A DNA stretch of 35,310 bases, from assembly GCA_037139855.1 (NCBI GenBank), contig JBAXFM010000011.1:1-35310 (forward strand), written 5' to 3'. The stretch comes from CAIVAT01 sp037139855. Its GTDB lineage: Bacteria > Bacteroidota > Bacteroidia > Bacteroidales > FEN-979. The position numbers and the translations under genes were made by a program. A model generated the notes under the pieces. The model worked only from the letters and a program-made list of their open reading frames with translations, did no database searches and was not told where the DNA came from. Of this stretch, positions 16,275-24,997 are shown in pieces (position 1 is the first letter of the stretch; the number at the start of each line of letters is the position of its first letter).

Positions 16275-16963
16275 AATACATTACAATTATATTCCTTCTA
16301 AGCCTGATTCACTTTGATGCGTTTTCGCAAAAAGAGAATGCTTTATTACGCCAGGGAAATCGAAAATTCGAAAGCGGTGAATATAAGGATGCGGAAAAGG
16401 ATTACCGAAAGGCGCTTGAGATCAATAAGGAATCGGTCAAGGGGCAATTCAACCTTGGCGCTGCAGTTTACAAGAACAACAACTTTGAGGAAGCTACTAA
16501 GATTTATAGTAACTTAGCAGAAAAGAATTCGGATCGTGAAGTGCAGTCGAAAGTATTTCATAATCTGGGGAATTCTTACATGCAGTCAAAGGAGTATGAA
16601 AAAAGTATTATTGCGTATAAAAACGCACTGATGAACAATCCCAAAAATGTTGACACCAAATATAATCTGGAATATGCCAAAATGATGCTTAAGAAGCAAC
16701 AACAGCAACAACAGCAGAATAAAGATAATAAGGATAAGAAGGACGATAAGAAGGACGATAAAAAAGATCAAAAGGATAAAAAGGATCAGGATCAGAATCA
16801 AAAGAATGATCAGCAAAAACAACCGCAGGACCAGAAAAAGATCAGTAAAGATGATGCCGAACGCATGTTGGAGGCATTAAAAAATGATGAAAAAAAGACG
16901 ATGCAGAAAGTGAAAAAGCAGAAGGCAAAGGTTCAGGTGGTTGGGATTGAAAAGGATTGGTAA
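16271..16963 (+). CDS. batC: BatC: TPR protein with charged low-complexity tail
   Basis: 230 residues. A signal peptide (about 1-19, ending near FSQKE) is followed by three TPR-like repeats (about 22-135; ALLRQGNRKFESGEY, VKGQFNLGAAVY and VFHNLGNSYMQ mark the helices). A tract of about 50 residues made almost only of Lys, Asp, Gln and Asn follows (about 139-190), then the conserved BatC tail DDAERMLEALKNDEKKT. TPRs normally hold partner proteins, here presumably BatA, BatB or BatD. The polar tract is typical for BatC and probably a flexible linker. It overlaps batB by 4 bases and is 12 bases before batD. Confidence 0.88.
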   Translation: MKYITIIFLLSLIHFDAFSQKENALLRQGNRKFESGEYKDAEKDYRKALEINKESVKGQFNLGAAVYKNNNFEEATKIYSNLAEKNSDREVQSKVFHNLGNSYMQSKEYEKSIIAYKNALMNNPKNVDTKYNLEYAKMMLKKQQQQQQQNKDNKDKKDDKKDDKKDQKDKKDQDQNQKNDQQKQPQDQKKISKDDAERMLEALKNDEKKTMQKVKKQKAKVQVVGIEKDW

Positions 16964-16975
16964 AGATTTGAAGGT

Positions 16976-18847
16976 ATGTTAAAGAGATTCATTTATTCCA
17001 TAATCACATTTTTAATCGTATCAACAGCATCCGGGTATGCACAGGATGTTAGGTTAACCGGCCAGGCCAAGCAAACAGTGGTTGTGGGTGAAACATTTAC
17101 GCTTGTATATTCACTCAATGCCCAGGGCAGTAATTTCCGGGGACCAAATATCCAGGGTTTTAATTTAATAAGCGGGCCCAGCACGAGCCAAAGTTCCAAC
17201 ATCCGGTTTGTAAATGGAAGCACCACCATGTCTATATCAAATACTTTTACTTATTTGATCCAGGCATCACGCGAAGGCACATTTGAAATTCCTGCTGCAA
17301 GTGTAACCGCGAATGGCAAACAACTTGCTTCGAATACTATTTCCATTAAGGTTGTGAAAAATTCAAACGCTACAGGCAATCAAAGCCCAGGTTCAGGAAA
17401 CCAGAGCAGGTCAGGAGCCTCACAGACCGTATCAGGAGGTGACAACAGTACCGAGGTGTATGTGAAGGCGTTCGCTTCCAATTCAGCTCCTCTCCAGGGG
17501 GAGGGGATTGTGATCACGTACAAAATTTTCACCAAGGTTCCAATTGCTCAGATAAACATTAGCAAACTATCTTCCTTTTCAGGATTTTGGTCTCAGAATC
17601 TGATGAAAGAAAATGATAAATTACAACAAACCACGCAGGTTATTGATGGCGAGCAATATATCGTTGCCGATATTAGAAAAATCGCATTATTTCCATTGAA
17701 AAGTGGCCGATTGGTGATTGATCCTCTTGAACTGGCATGCGTTGCTCAAGTTAAACGGCAATCAAAGACCAAAACCGGAGATCCTTTTTTTGATGATTTT
17801 TTTAATGATTCTTTTTTCAACTCAGGGGTGGCCAACGTTGAAAAAAATCTTAAATCAAACCCGATAACCATTACGGTTCAGCCACTTCCTGAGGCGGGTA
17901 AACCAGCCGACTTTAGCGGAGCTGTGGGAAATTTCACTTTTCATTCAGAGGTTGATAAAACCCGGTTGAAAACCAATGAGGCCGTCACTTTAAAGTGTAC
18001 GGTAAGCGGTAAAGGTAATATTCAGCTTATTGATAAAATGAATATTGCTTTCCCACCTGATTTTGAAAGTTATGATCCGAAAATTACCAGTGATATACAA
18101 ACAACAACTGCAGGAATATCAGGAAATCAGATATTTGAGTATCTTTTGATTCCCCGTAAACCAGGTAAATTCAGTATCAAACCGATCACATTCAGCTATT
18201 TTGATCTGGATAAAAAGCGTTATATTTCACTTAACAGCCCTGAGTTCACGCTTGATGTGGAAAAAGGAAGTGGCGAATCGGGAGCTATCATGACCTATTC
18301 AGGTGCGAATAAAGAAGAGATAAAGTACATAGGCAGTGATATCAGACACATTCGGGAGAACATTCTGAACCTGTCGCCGGCAGGTTACCGTTTCTTTTTA
18401 TCTTTAGGATTTTGGATGCTCCTTGTTATTCCGTTATTTCTATTCCTGATATTTCTGTTTTTATGGCGCAAACTGGCGGCACGACGCAGCGACACTGTGC
18501 TTATGAAAAACCTCAAGGCAACAAAGATTGCCCGCAAAAGATTGCAAAAGGCGGAGGAATTTCAAAAATCCGGAAAACAGGAGAATTTTTATATTGCAAT
18601 TTCCCAGGCGCTTTGGGGTTATCTGAGCGACAAATTCAGTATTCCCCTTTCCGAACTCAGTATTGACTCAGTACATGAAGCGCTTATCCGGAAAAATGTG
18701 AAAGAAGACATTATCTCTCAATTTATCGAAACATTGAATAATACAGAATTTTCACGCTTTGCGCCTGGAGAAAAGACCGTCAATATGGATAGGATTTATC
18801 AGGAGGCGCTCGAAATAATAGCAAAAATGGAGAGGGAGTTAAGATGA
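16976..18847 (+). CDS. batD: BatD: large exported membrane protein
   Basis: 623 residues. A signal peptide (about 1-22) precedes a long extracytoplasmic region of several immunoglobulin-like beta domains (about 24-460). A transmembrane helix lies near 477-497 (ending in LFLIFLFLW), followed by a cytoplasmic helical domain of about 120 residues. A Ser/Gly/Gln-rich linker near residues 130-155 separates the first domain from the rest. BatD is thought to be the main periplasmic element of the Bat complex. The stop overlaps the batE start by 4 bases. The family call is firm; molecular function is unknown. Confidence 0.92.
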   Translation: MLKRFIYSIITFLIVSTASGYAQDVRLTGQAKQTVVVGETFTLVYSLNAQGSNFRGPNIQGFNLISGPSTSQSSNIRFVNGSTTMSISNTFTYLIQASREGTFEIPAASVTANGKQLASNTISIKVVKNSNATGNQSPGSGNQSRSGASQTVSGGDNSTEVYVKAFASNSAPLQGEGIVITYKIFTKVPIAQINISKLSSFSGFWSQNLMKENDKLQQTTQVIDGEQYIVADIRKIALFPLKSGRLVIDPLELACVAQVKRQSKTKTGDPFFDDFFNDSFFNSGVANVEKNLKSNPITITVQPLPEAGKPADFSGAVGNFTFHSEVDKTRLKTNEAVTLKCTVSGKGNIQLIDKMNIAFPPDFESYDPKITSDIQTTTAGISGNQIFEYLLIPRKPGKFSIKPITFSYFDLDKKRYISLNSPEFTLDVEKGSGESGAIMTYSGANKEEIKYIGSDIRHIRENILNLSPAGYRFFLSLGFWMLLVIPLFLFLIFLFLWRKLAARRSDTVLMKNLKATKIARKRLQKAEEFQKSGKQENFYIAISQALWGYLSDKFSIPLSELSIDSVHEALIRKNVKEDIISQFIETLNNTEFSRFAPGEKTVNMDRIYQEALEIIAKMERELR

Positions 18848-19608
18848 TGCATGTTAAATCTTTCAGCATGTCAATTGTACTCATGTTTGCCGTGATTACG
18901 GCGTTTTCATCAGTTCAGCAGGTGAACGTTGCTAAGGCAAACAAAGCCTATTCAGCAGGTTCATTCAGTGTAGCTGCCGAAACATATCAAAAAGTTGTTG
19001 AATCTGGTTATGTTTCTCCGGAACTTTTTTATAACCTGGGTAATACGTATTTTAAATTGAATGATTATGCCAGGGCTATTCTTTGGTATGAACGTGCAAA
19101 GCGACTTGATCCGGGCAACGAAGACGTTACCTTCAATCTCAATGTTGCCAATACTAAAATTTCCGACAAAATTGAACCATTGCCCGATTTGTTCTATAAG
19201 CGATGGTTTAATAGTCTGGTGCAGTTGTTTTCAAACGATACCTGGGCGACAATGGGTGTGTGTTTTTTTATTGCGGGGTTGCTAGGCCTTGTACTTTATC
19301 TTGCCTCCCGGGTTTTGATTCTGCGAAAATTCGGTTTTTGGTTTGCACTGGGTATGTTTTTTCTTTTCATGATCAGCCTGGCATTTGCCTGGAGTGGTTA
19401 TCATTTCACAGAATCAAACAGTGAAGCCATTGTTTTTGCCCCAACCATAACAGTTAAGAGTTCGCCAGATGAAAAAAGTACTGATCTTTTTGTGTTACAC
19501 GAAGGCGCCAAAGTTAAGCTGATGGATAACATAAGCGGGTGGTATGAAATCCGGATAGCAAATGGAAGTGTTGGCTGGCTCCCTATAAGCGCGCTCGAAA
19601 AGATCTGA
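18844..19608 (+). CDS. batE: BatE: TPR and SH3-like membrane protein
   Basis: 254 residues. A signal peptide (about 1-24) precedes two TPR-like repeats (about 29-104, with LFYNLGNTYFKLNDYARAI). Two transmembrane helices follow (about 135-155 and 164-185), then a bacterial SH3-like domain (about 195-254, VKSSPDEKSTDLFVLHEGAKV to GWLPISALEKI, here split by intervening residues). Such SH3 domains often bind peptidoglycan or peptides. Two adjacent ATG codons (18844 and 18847) are possible starts; the first gives the 4-base overlap with batD. It is the last gene of the bat operon, followed by a terminator hairpin. Confidence 0.9.
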   Translation: MMHVKSFSMSIVLMFAVITAFSSVQQVNVAKANKAYSAGSFSVAAETYQKVVESGYVSPELFYNLGNTYFKLNDYARAILWYERAKRLDPGNEDVTFNLNVANTKISDKIEPLPDLFYKRWFNSLVQLFSNDTWATMGVCFFIAGLLGLVLYLASRVLILRKFGFWFALGMFFLFMISLAFAWSGYHFTESNSEAIVFAPTITVKSSPDEKSTDLFVLHEGAKVKLMDNISGWYEIRIANGSVGWLPISALEKI

Positions 19609-19655
19609 TAATAATTTCCGTTTAGCGATCATTTCCCCTCTTTTACAGAAGAAAT

Positions 19656-19694
19656 TATCCTGCAGGTAAAATAATTTTGCAGGATACTTTTTTT
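19656..19694 (+). terminator. Rho-independent terminator of the bat operon
   Basis: Nine-base perfect stem TATCCTGCA (19656-19664) and TGCAGGATA (19678-19686), 13-base loop, then C and a run of seven T (19688-19694). It lies 48 bases after batE. Its right half overlaps the -33 element of the next promoter. Confidence 0.8.
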
Positions 19695-19706
19695 GCTTTA
19701 TATTTG
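19676..19706 (+). promoter_or_regulatory. Promoter of the T9SS secreted-protein gene
   Basis: TTTG (19676-19679), 19 bases, TATATTTG (19699-19706), an exact match to the Bacteroidota -33/-7 pattern with ideal spacing. It predicts a leader of about 100 bases before the ATG at 19812. The -33 element lies inside the bat terminator hairpin. Confidence 0.65.
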
Positions 19707-19811
19707 TTCGATAAAAAGCAATGATGCTTCTATATAGTCTATCCATTGATTATCGCACGTTTAGAAAAAAATAAATTCCAGAAACATATAAGTTAAACTA
19801 AAAAGAGTGAT

Positions 19812-22670
19812 ATGAAAAATAGATTTTTACCATTTAGCCTGATTACAACTTTCCTGGGCCTATCCCTGGTGGTATTTTCTGTGTTGTCTTTGGCTGGCCA
19901 ACCCGGAAATCCGGATCTCCGGAAAATTGAAGGGTCATGGTGGGAAAGCATCCGTGCCAACCAGCATTCTGGTGTGGTCAGTCCTCAGGATGTAGTTACA
20001 GCCCGTCAGCAAGCTGAAGCGCTTCGGTATAAATCTACCTCAGCGATGAATCTCAATTGGATAAGCGTTGGACCAGGCAATTTCCCAGGACAGTCGTGGA
20101 GTGCAATTTTCGATAATACTGATCCTAATGGAATGACAATGATTGCCGGATCGGCCAATGGAGGCATCTGGAAGTCAACAGATCTTGGCCTTACCTGGGT
20201 GCAGATGCAGGTGTCAGATAATCTTGTACCTAAGGTTGCTTCCATCGTACAGTCATCAAACGGCACTATTTATGCAGCAACCGGCGTCACAACCTGCAAA
20301 TTAACCGATTACAATGGCACTGGAATTTACAGGTCAACCGCAAATGGCGCTTTCGCACCGATACCGGGCACCCTGGGTAATCCTGATTTTTACGGAGTTA
20401 CCAAATTAGCTATTAATCAGCAAACCGGCCGTATTTTTGCGGCAACCAGTGGCGGTTTGTATTACAGTGACAATGGAGACATTTGGGTGAAAGCTTTATC
20501 CGGATTTGCCATGGATGTAGTAGTTGGTTCTGATGGCACAGTGCTCATGGCAGTTGGAGATTCTGCGTATCTGGCTCCATTAGGTGATCTGAATTCCAAA
20601 GTGACCCTGACAACCGGAAACAACAATGCACTCCCCAAAGGAGGAATAGGCTGGATGGTTTTTGCCATCGCTCCGTCAGATATTAATGTGATGTATGCAA
20701 GTATTGCTGATCCTGCCGGTAAGTTACTTAATATCTACACTTCATCGGATAAAGGAGCAACCTGGTCAATCGTGTTTCCAAATAATCCTACTTTTGAACC
20801 ATTTGGCACTGGTTTTGGTTGCTATTCTAATACACTGGCAGTGTCGCCAACTGACCCGACCAAGGTTTATCTGGGAGGTTTGAATATGTGGTTTGGTCAA
20901 CGTGTTCAATCAACCGGCTACTACAATTGGGAGCAGGTTAGTTTTGGGAGTCATGGCGCTCTTAGTCCTTATCTGGTACCTCTGTATCATCACTGTTATA
21001 TTTTTCGCCCTAACCATGCCGAGCAATTTGTTATAGCATCTGATGGCGGAATTAGTCTTGCTACGATTGGTCAAACTGACCTCACCTTTCAGACAAGTAA
21101 TAAAAATTTGCAAACCAGCCAGTTTAATACCCTTGCTTTTTCAGCTCAAAAAGGCTATGTGATGGGTGGTGGTAAAAGAATCGGCACCCTTGCCATGGGG
21201 TTCTTTGCTCCTTCCCAAACCAGTTTCCCAAATGACGGTTACCAGGTATGGCGTCAGGATGCCAGTGCGCTGGGGCCAAATTCACAGCCTCAACCCTCCA
21301 ATTATTGCGGAGATGGCGGTACTTGTGAATGGTCGAGCGTTGACTCACGCGTTGCAGTTTATACCAAGGTAGGAACCTTGAGAATACGCCGTCAGGATTT
21401 AACAGACATCAATTATGTAAACACTTTCTTTCAAAAGGGCGTTAACGCAGTTTCTTCCACCCGTATGCCGATGCGTTTGTGGGAGACATTCAATCAGGGC
21501 AAGGTTTTTGGTATAACCCGTGATAGCGTTAAATTTCATGCTGAGCAAAAGGCTATTCCTGCCGATACAACGATAATGATTCGCAGCGCATCCAACAACT
21601 TTTTATTCCCCTACTACACCACTGCTCCTATCCCAAAGGGCGATAGTATTATTGTTGGAGATCCGATAGCCAGCCGGTTTTTTATTTTTGGTGATACTAC
21701 TCTAAGTACAATCAATTATAAAGCGATTTATATGACCAAGGATATGCTTAAACTGTCCAAGGTTCCTGAATATTTTATGATTTTCAGGGATTTTGCTTCA
21801 AATGATCTTATATCCTGTTTAGCTTTATCATCTGATCTCAATACTTTGTGGGCGGGTACAGCAAAAGGCAGATTGATTCGTGTTTCAGGAATTGTCAACG
21901 CTTATGACTCAGCCACAGCCAATATTTCCAGTTCCCAGTGTGTACTTGTTGATACAGTGTTTTCCAATACCCCCTTTACCGGTCGGAATGTTACTTCCAT
22001 TTCAATTGATCCCAGTAATTCAAATCGTGTATTGGTTACCCTTGGCAACTATGGTAATACAAACTATGTTTACTATGCACAAAATGGCAATGCCCCTGCT
22101 CCTTTATTTACTTCTATTCAAGGCAGCCTTCCACAGGCGCCGGTTTACAGTGGTTTGATTGAAATGCATGGGAACAGCGCTGTGTTAGGAACTGACCTTG
22201 GTGCTTTCACAACCTCAAATTTGAATTCAGGCGCTCCCCAGTGGGCTCCTGAAATGCAAAATATTGGGTTTGTTCCGGTCACTGATGTACGTCAGCAGGT
22301 GATGTATGATTATCATATTCTTAACTATGGCGTGATTTACATCTCCACTTATGGCCGGGGCGTTTGGATGGATACTACCTATTATTCCCCGGTTGGAATA
22401 GATCCTGGTCCTGGAGTTATAGCTACCAATGGCAACCTTAGTCTGAACCCAAATCCGGTTAAAGATAACCTTCGGATCAGCTATACAAATGAAACAACCG
22501 GGAATTTGAGTCTGTTAGTGTACGACCTTACCGGTCATGTTGTTTTAAGTTCCACTTTTGGCAATCAACCCAAAGGAACATTCACCACCACCATCAACGT
22601 AAGCGGCCTTGCAAATGGTTCTTATATTGTAAAGATTGGAAATGGCTACGGGAAAATTGTGAAGATGTGA
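19812..22670 (+). CDS. Secreted sortilin/BNR-like beta-propeller protein with T9SS sorting domain
   Basis: 952-residue exported protein. The N-terminal signal peptide (about 1-29) is followed by a long region with BNR/sortilin-type repeats; GGIWKSTDLGLTWVQM near residue 120 and IYTSSDKGATWSIVF near 310 are typical blades. A later segment (TLWAGTAKGRLIRVSG) and STYGRGVWMDT near the end continue the pattern. The last 75 or so residues form a T9SS type A sorting domain: LSLNPNPVKDNLRISY, LLVYDLTGHVV and the terminal GSYIVKIGNGYGKIVK. The protein should be moved across the outer membrane and attached or released. No catalytic motif was recognised. It is monocistronic, between the bat terminator and a strong bidirectional terminator. 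Confidence 0.85.
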   Translation: MKNRFLPFSLITTFLGLSLVVFSVLSLAGQPGNPDLRKIEGSWWESIRANQHSGVVSPQDVVTARQQAEALRYKSTSAMNLNWISVGPGNFPGQSWSAIFDNTDPNGMTMIAGSANGGIWKSTDLGLTWVQMQVSDNLVPKVASIVQSSNGTIYAATGVTTCKLTDYNGTGIYRSTANGAFAPIPGTLGNPDFYGVTKLAINQQTGRIFAATSGGLYYSDNGDIWVKALSGFAMDVVVGSDGTVLMAVGDSAYLAPLGDLNSKVTLTTGNNNALPKGGIGWMVFAIAPSDINVMYASIADPAGKLLNIYTSSDKGATWSIVFPNNPTFEPFGTGFGCYSNTLAVSPTDPTKVYLGGLNMWFGQRVQSTGYYNWEQVSFGSHGALSPYLVPLYHHCYIFRPNHAEQFVIASDGGISLATIGQTDLTFQTSNKNLQTSQFNTLAFSAQKGYVMGGGKRIGTLAMGFFAPSQTSFPNDGYQVWRQDASALGPNSQPQPSNYCGDGGTCEWSSVDSRVAVYTKVGTLRIRRQDLTDINYVNTFFQKGVNAVSSTRMPMRLWETFNQGKVFGITRDSVKFHAEQKAIPADTTIMIRSASNNFLFPYYTTAPIPKGDSIIVGDPIASRFFIFGDTTLSTINYKAIYMTKDMLKLSKVPEYFMIFRDFASNDLISCLALSSDLNTLWAGTAKGRLIRVSGIVNAYDSATANISSSQCVLVDTVFSNTPFTGRNVTSISIDPSNSNRVLVTLGNYGNTNYVYYAQNGNAPAPLFTSIQGSLPQAPVYSGLIEMHGNSAVLGTDLGAFTTSNLNSGAPQWAPEMQNIGFVPVTDVRQQVMYDYHILNYGVIYISTYGRGVWMDTTYYSPVGIDPGPGVIATNGNLSLNPNPVKDNLRISYTNETTGNLSLLVYDLTGHVVLSSTFGNQPKGTFTTTINVSGLANGSYIVKIGNGYGKIVKM

Positions 22671-22693
22671 GAAGGGTTTTATAATTAAACCAT

Positions 22694-22732
22694 AAAAAAG
22701 CAGGGCTGCCTATTGAGCAGCCCTGCTTTTTT
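22694..22732. terminator. Bidirectional rho-independent terminator
   Basis: A perfect 16-base inverted repeat: AAAAAAGCAGGGCTGC (22694-22709) and GCAGCCCTGCTTTTTT (22717-22732) with a 7-base loop. The A-run and T-run make it work on both strands. It serves the T9SS gene from the left and pyrE from the right. Confidence 0.95.
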
Positions 22733-22762
22733 ACGGTAATTAACAGAGAATGTTTGTGATTG

Positions 22763-23392
22763 TTAATTGAGTGATTTTTTGAAGTCCTGGAGGACTTTAA
22801 CGTCTTCGGCTGTAATATAACCGATTTCCAGCGCTTTCTGAATGAGGTGGTCGTAATCTGTCAGGGTGACCAGTGTACAATCAGCTTCTTTAAATGCTTT
22901 TTCTGCTTTTGGCAGATTGTAGGTGAAAATAGCCATCATCCCCTTGATGTTGCAGCCTGCATCACGCAGAGCCTGAACAGCACCCAGACTGGAACCTCCG
23001 GTTGAGATTAAATCTTCAACCACAACAATACGCTGACCATGACGAACTTCTCCTTCTATTTGATTTGCAAGCCCGTGTTCTTTTTTTCCTGTTCGTACAT
23101 AAGAAAATGGCAGCCCTAATTCCTGTGCCACCAGGGCTCCCTGAGCAATACCACCTGTAGCAACACCTGAAATAGCCTCTGGTTCAAAATTTCCTCCTTC
23201 AATAGCTTTTACAAAATGCTGGCGGATAAATGTTCGGATTTCAGGGTAAGAGAGCGTGATTCGATTATCACAATAAATTGGAGATATAATGCCTGACGCC
23301 CAGGTGAATGGTTCTTTGGGGCTGAGTTTTACTGCTTTGATTTTCAACAGCAGTTCTGCCGTTTTAAATGCAATGTCTTTGTTATATATCAT
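22763..23392 (-). CDS. pyrE: Orotate phosphoribosyltransferase
   Basis: Makes orotidine 5'-monophosphate from orotate and PRPP in pyrimidine synthesis. The 209 residues are normal length. The PRPP-binding motif is VVVEDLISTGGSS (123-135). The flexible catalytic loop carries KKEHG (103-107). Orotate-contacting residues lie in FTWASGIISPIYCDNR (29-44), and VATGGIAQGA (78-87) forms the pyrophosphate loop. It is monocistronic, with a TATCTTTG promoter element upstream and the bidirectional hairpin downstream. No other pyrimidine gene is present in the window. Confidence 0.96.
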   Translation of the reverse strand: MIYNKDIAFKTAELLLKIKAVKLSPKEPFTWASGIISPIYCDNRITLSYPEIRTFIRQHFVKAIEGGNFEPEAISGVATGGIAQGALVAQELGLPFSYVRTGKKEHGLANQIEGEVRHGQRIVVVEDLISTGGSSLGAVQALRDAGCNIKGMMAIFTYNLPKAEKAFKEADCTLVTLTDYDHLIQKALEIGYITAEDVKVLQDFKKSLN

Positions 23393-23415
23393 AAGGTAAT
23401 TATTTTATTCAAGCG

Positions 23416-23423
23416 CAAAGATA
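23416..23423 (-). promoter_or_regulatory. Promoter -7 element for pyrE
   Basis: On the minus strand TATCTTTG matches TAnnTTTG; a TTG at 23442-23440 lies 16 bases upstream as a weak -33. The element is 24 bases before the pyrE ATG. Confidence 0.5.
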
Positions 23424-23496
23424 ACAAAAAATGAAGCATCAACACGACACCCATGTTTTGGAAAAAACGTAATTTTACCATGTAAATTTTTTGCCG

Positions 23497-24153
23497 ATGA
23501 AAATATTCCTGAATGACCGTATAATTGAGTTCATTTCTTCTCCTCCTGAAAATCTGCAGACAACCGATTTTCTTGTCAACTACCAATCGGTTTCAACCTT
23601 AAATGAGGCTTGGATGGATTTCGAGCGTTATGAAAAATTCCGGAAACTTCTGATCATCGAACCGGGTTTCATGAAGGAGGATACTTCTGATGCTTTTATT
23701 GCTTTCAGTTCTTTATTTAAGTTTATTCCGGCTGCCGGAGGTCTCGTCAGGAATGAGAAAGGAGAGTTCCTCTTTATTCACCGCCTTGGATTCTGGGATT
23801 TGCCGAAAGGGAAAGTTGACAAAAAGGACATACCGGGTCCGGAATATTCAATTCGGGACATTAAAACGGCCCGTAATGCGGCAATTCGGGAAGTTAAGGA
23901 GGAAACAGGCCTTAAATCGGTCGAAATCTGCAATGTGCTTCCGGCTTCATGGCATATTTATATCGCAAAGGAGAAACATGTTTTAAAGCGTACACAATGG
24001 TTTGAAATGAAAGCTGATTCAGCCCAGGCGTTAAAACCGGAAACCTCAGAAGGGATATTCCTGGTGAAATGGACCTCGCCTGATGCCATACATTGTATCC
24101 TGTCGCATACATACGCTTCCCTCCGTGAACTCCTTCTCGACGTCATTTTTTAA
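23497..24153 (+). CDS. Nudix hydrolase with an expanded Nudix box
   Basis: 218-residue Nudix-fold protein. The catalytic half AAIREVKEETGL (about 128-139) is complete and is preceded by WDLPKGKVDKKD (about 101-112), as in diphosphate-hydrolysing Nudix enzymes. Between the two halves lie about 12 more residues than the canonical 23-residue box allows (IPGPEYSIRDIKT region), so a helper loop is inserted. The N-terminal 75 residues are not part of the usual Nudix core. The substrate is unknown. I chose the ATG at 23497; an upstream TTG at 23491 would add two residues. It lies 36 bases before modB and might be co-transcribed with it. Confidence 0.82.
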   Translation: MKIFLNDRIIEFISSPPENLQTTDFLVNYQSVSTLNEAWMDFERYEKFRKLLIIEPGFMKEDTSDAFIAFSSLFKFIPAAGGLVRNEKGEFLFIHRLGFWDLPKGKVDKKDIPGPEYSIRDIKTARNAAIREVKEETGLKSVEICNVLPASWHIYIAKEKHVLKRTQWFEMKADSAQALKPETSEGIFLVKWTSPDAIHCILSHTYASLRELLLDVIF

Positions 24154-24189
24154 TGTAATAAATAAAAGTCTCATTTTTAAACTTGCAAA

Positions 24190-24984
24190 TTGAATTATCG
24201 ATTTTCCAGTATTCAATTAACATTTCTCGTTCTGGGCTCACTGGTGTTGCTTTTCATTCTGGCTCCATTGGCCGGAATGTTTCTGAAAACAACACCCACA
24301 CAGGTATTCGCCACAGCCTGTGAAGCCGAAGTGAGGGATAGTATCTGGTTAACTATTTATACTTCACTGGCCGGAACTTTGGTTTTTTCAATGGCAGCCA
24401 TTCCATTGGCTTATTTGCTTGCCAGGAAACGATTTCCAATGAAAAAGCTGGTGACAGGGATAATCGATCTGCCAGTGGTCATTCCTCATTCTGCGGCTGG
24501 CATCGCATTGCTTGGATTCGTTTCCCGTGAATCGGTCCTTGGAAAGATGGGCTCGGCAGTTGGACTCAATTTTGTTGGCCATCCTGCCGGAATAACCATT
24601 GCCATGGCATTCGTAAGTATTCCGTACCTCATAAATGCTGCCAGAGATGGATTCTCCGGCGTTCCGGTAAGGCTTGAAAAAGCTGCATTAACCCTTGGGG
24701 CATCGCCATACCGCGTATTTTTTACCATTTCACTGCCTTTGGCGTGGCGGAGTATTTTATCGGGACTTATCCTGATGTTTGCGCGTGGAATGAGTGAATT
24801 CGGCGCAGTGATCGTTGTAGCGTACCATCCAATGATCACCCCGGTTCTGATCTATGAACGGTTCGGAGCTTTTGGGTTGAAATATGCCCGGCCAGTGTCA
24901 GTTCTTTTCATTCTGATATGTCTGGCATTGTTTATTGTATTAAGATGGCTTGCGAAAGAAAAAAATAGCGAAATAGCGAAATGA
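24190..24984 (+). CDS. modB: Molybdate/tungstate ABC transporter permease
   Basis: Inner-membrane permease of 264 residues with about six hydrophobic segments. The EAA-loop region reads KAALTLGASPYRVFFTISLP, which contacts the ATPase, followed by ARGMSEFGAVIVVAYHP, typical of ModB/WtpB. The start is TTG at 24190: an in-frame stop lies just upstream, and the first internal ATG would remove the first membrane helix. The neighbours (ModC-type ATPase and cofactor genes) support molybdate or tungstate as cargo; the sequence cannot separate the two. No binding protein gene (modA/wtpA) is adjacent. The last residues, NSEIAK, are encoded by an octamer repeat. Confidence 0.87.
   Translation: MNYRFSSIQLTFLVLGSLVLLFILAPLAGMFLKTTPTQVFATACEAEVRDSIWLTIYTSLAGTLVFSMAAIPLAYLLARKRFPMKKLVTGIIDLPVVIPHSAAGIALLGFVSRESVLGKMGSAVGLNFVGHPAGITIAMAFVSIPYLINAARDGFSGVPVRLEKAALTLGASPYRVFFTISLPLAWRSILSGLILMFARGMSEFGAVIVVAYHPMITPVLIYERFGAFGLKYARPVSVLFILICLALFIVLRWLAKEKNSEIAK
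24963..24981 (+). repeat. Octamer direct repeat at the modB 3' end
   Basis: AAATAGCG, AAATAGCG, AAA: two full 8-base units and the start of a third. They encode the modB C-terminal tail and stop just before its TGA at 24982-24984, 16 bases before the modC ATG. Confidence 0.7.
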
Positions 24985-24997
24985 TGAATATTTTAGG

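Noticed and set aside
16586..16822. Hydrophobic 78-codon frame on the minus strand, like a small membrane protein
   Set aside because: It is the complement of the Lys/Asp/Gln tract of batC; reading AAG/GAT/CAA codons in reverse gives Leu/Ile runs by default.
24154..24189. Molybdenum cofactor riboswitch before modB
   Set aside because: Only 36 bases separate the Nudix gene from modB, far too short for the aptamer, and no suitable hairpins are visible.
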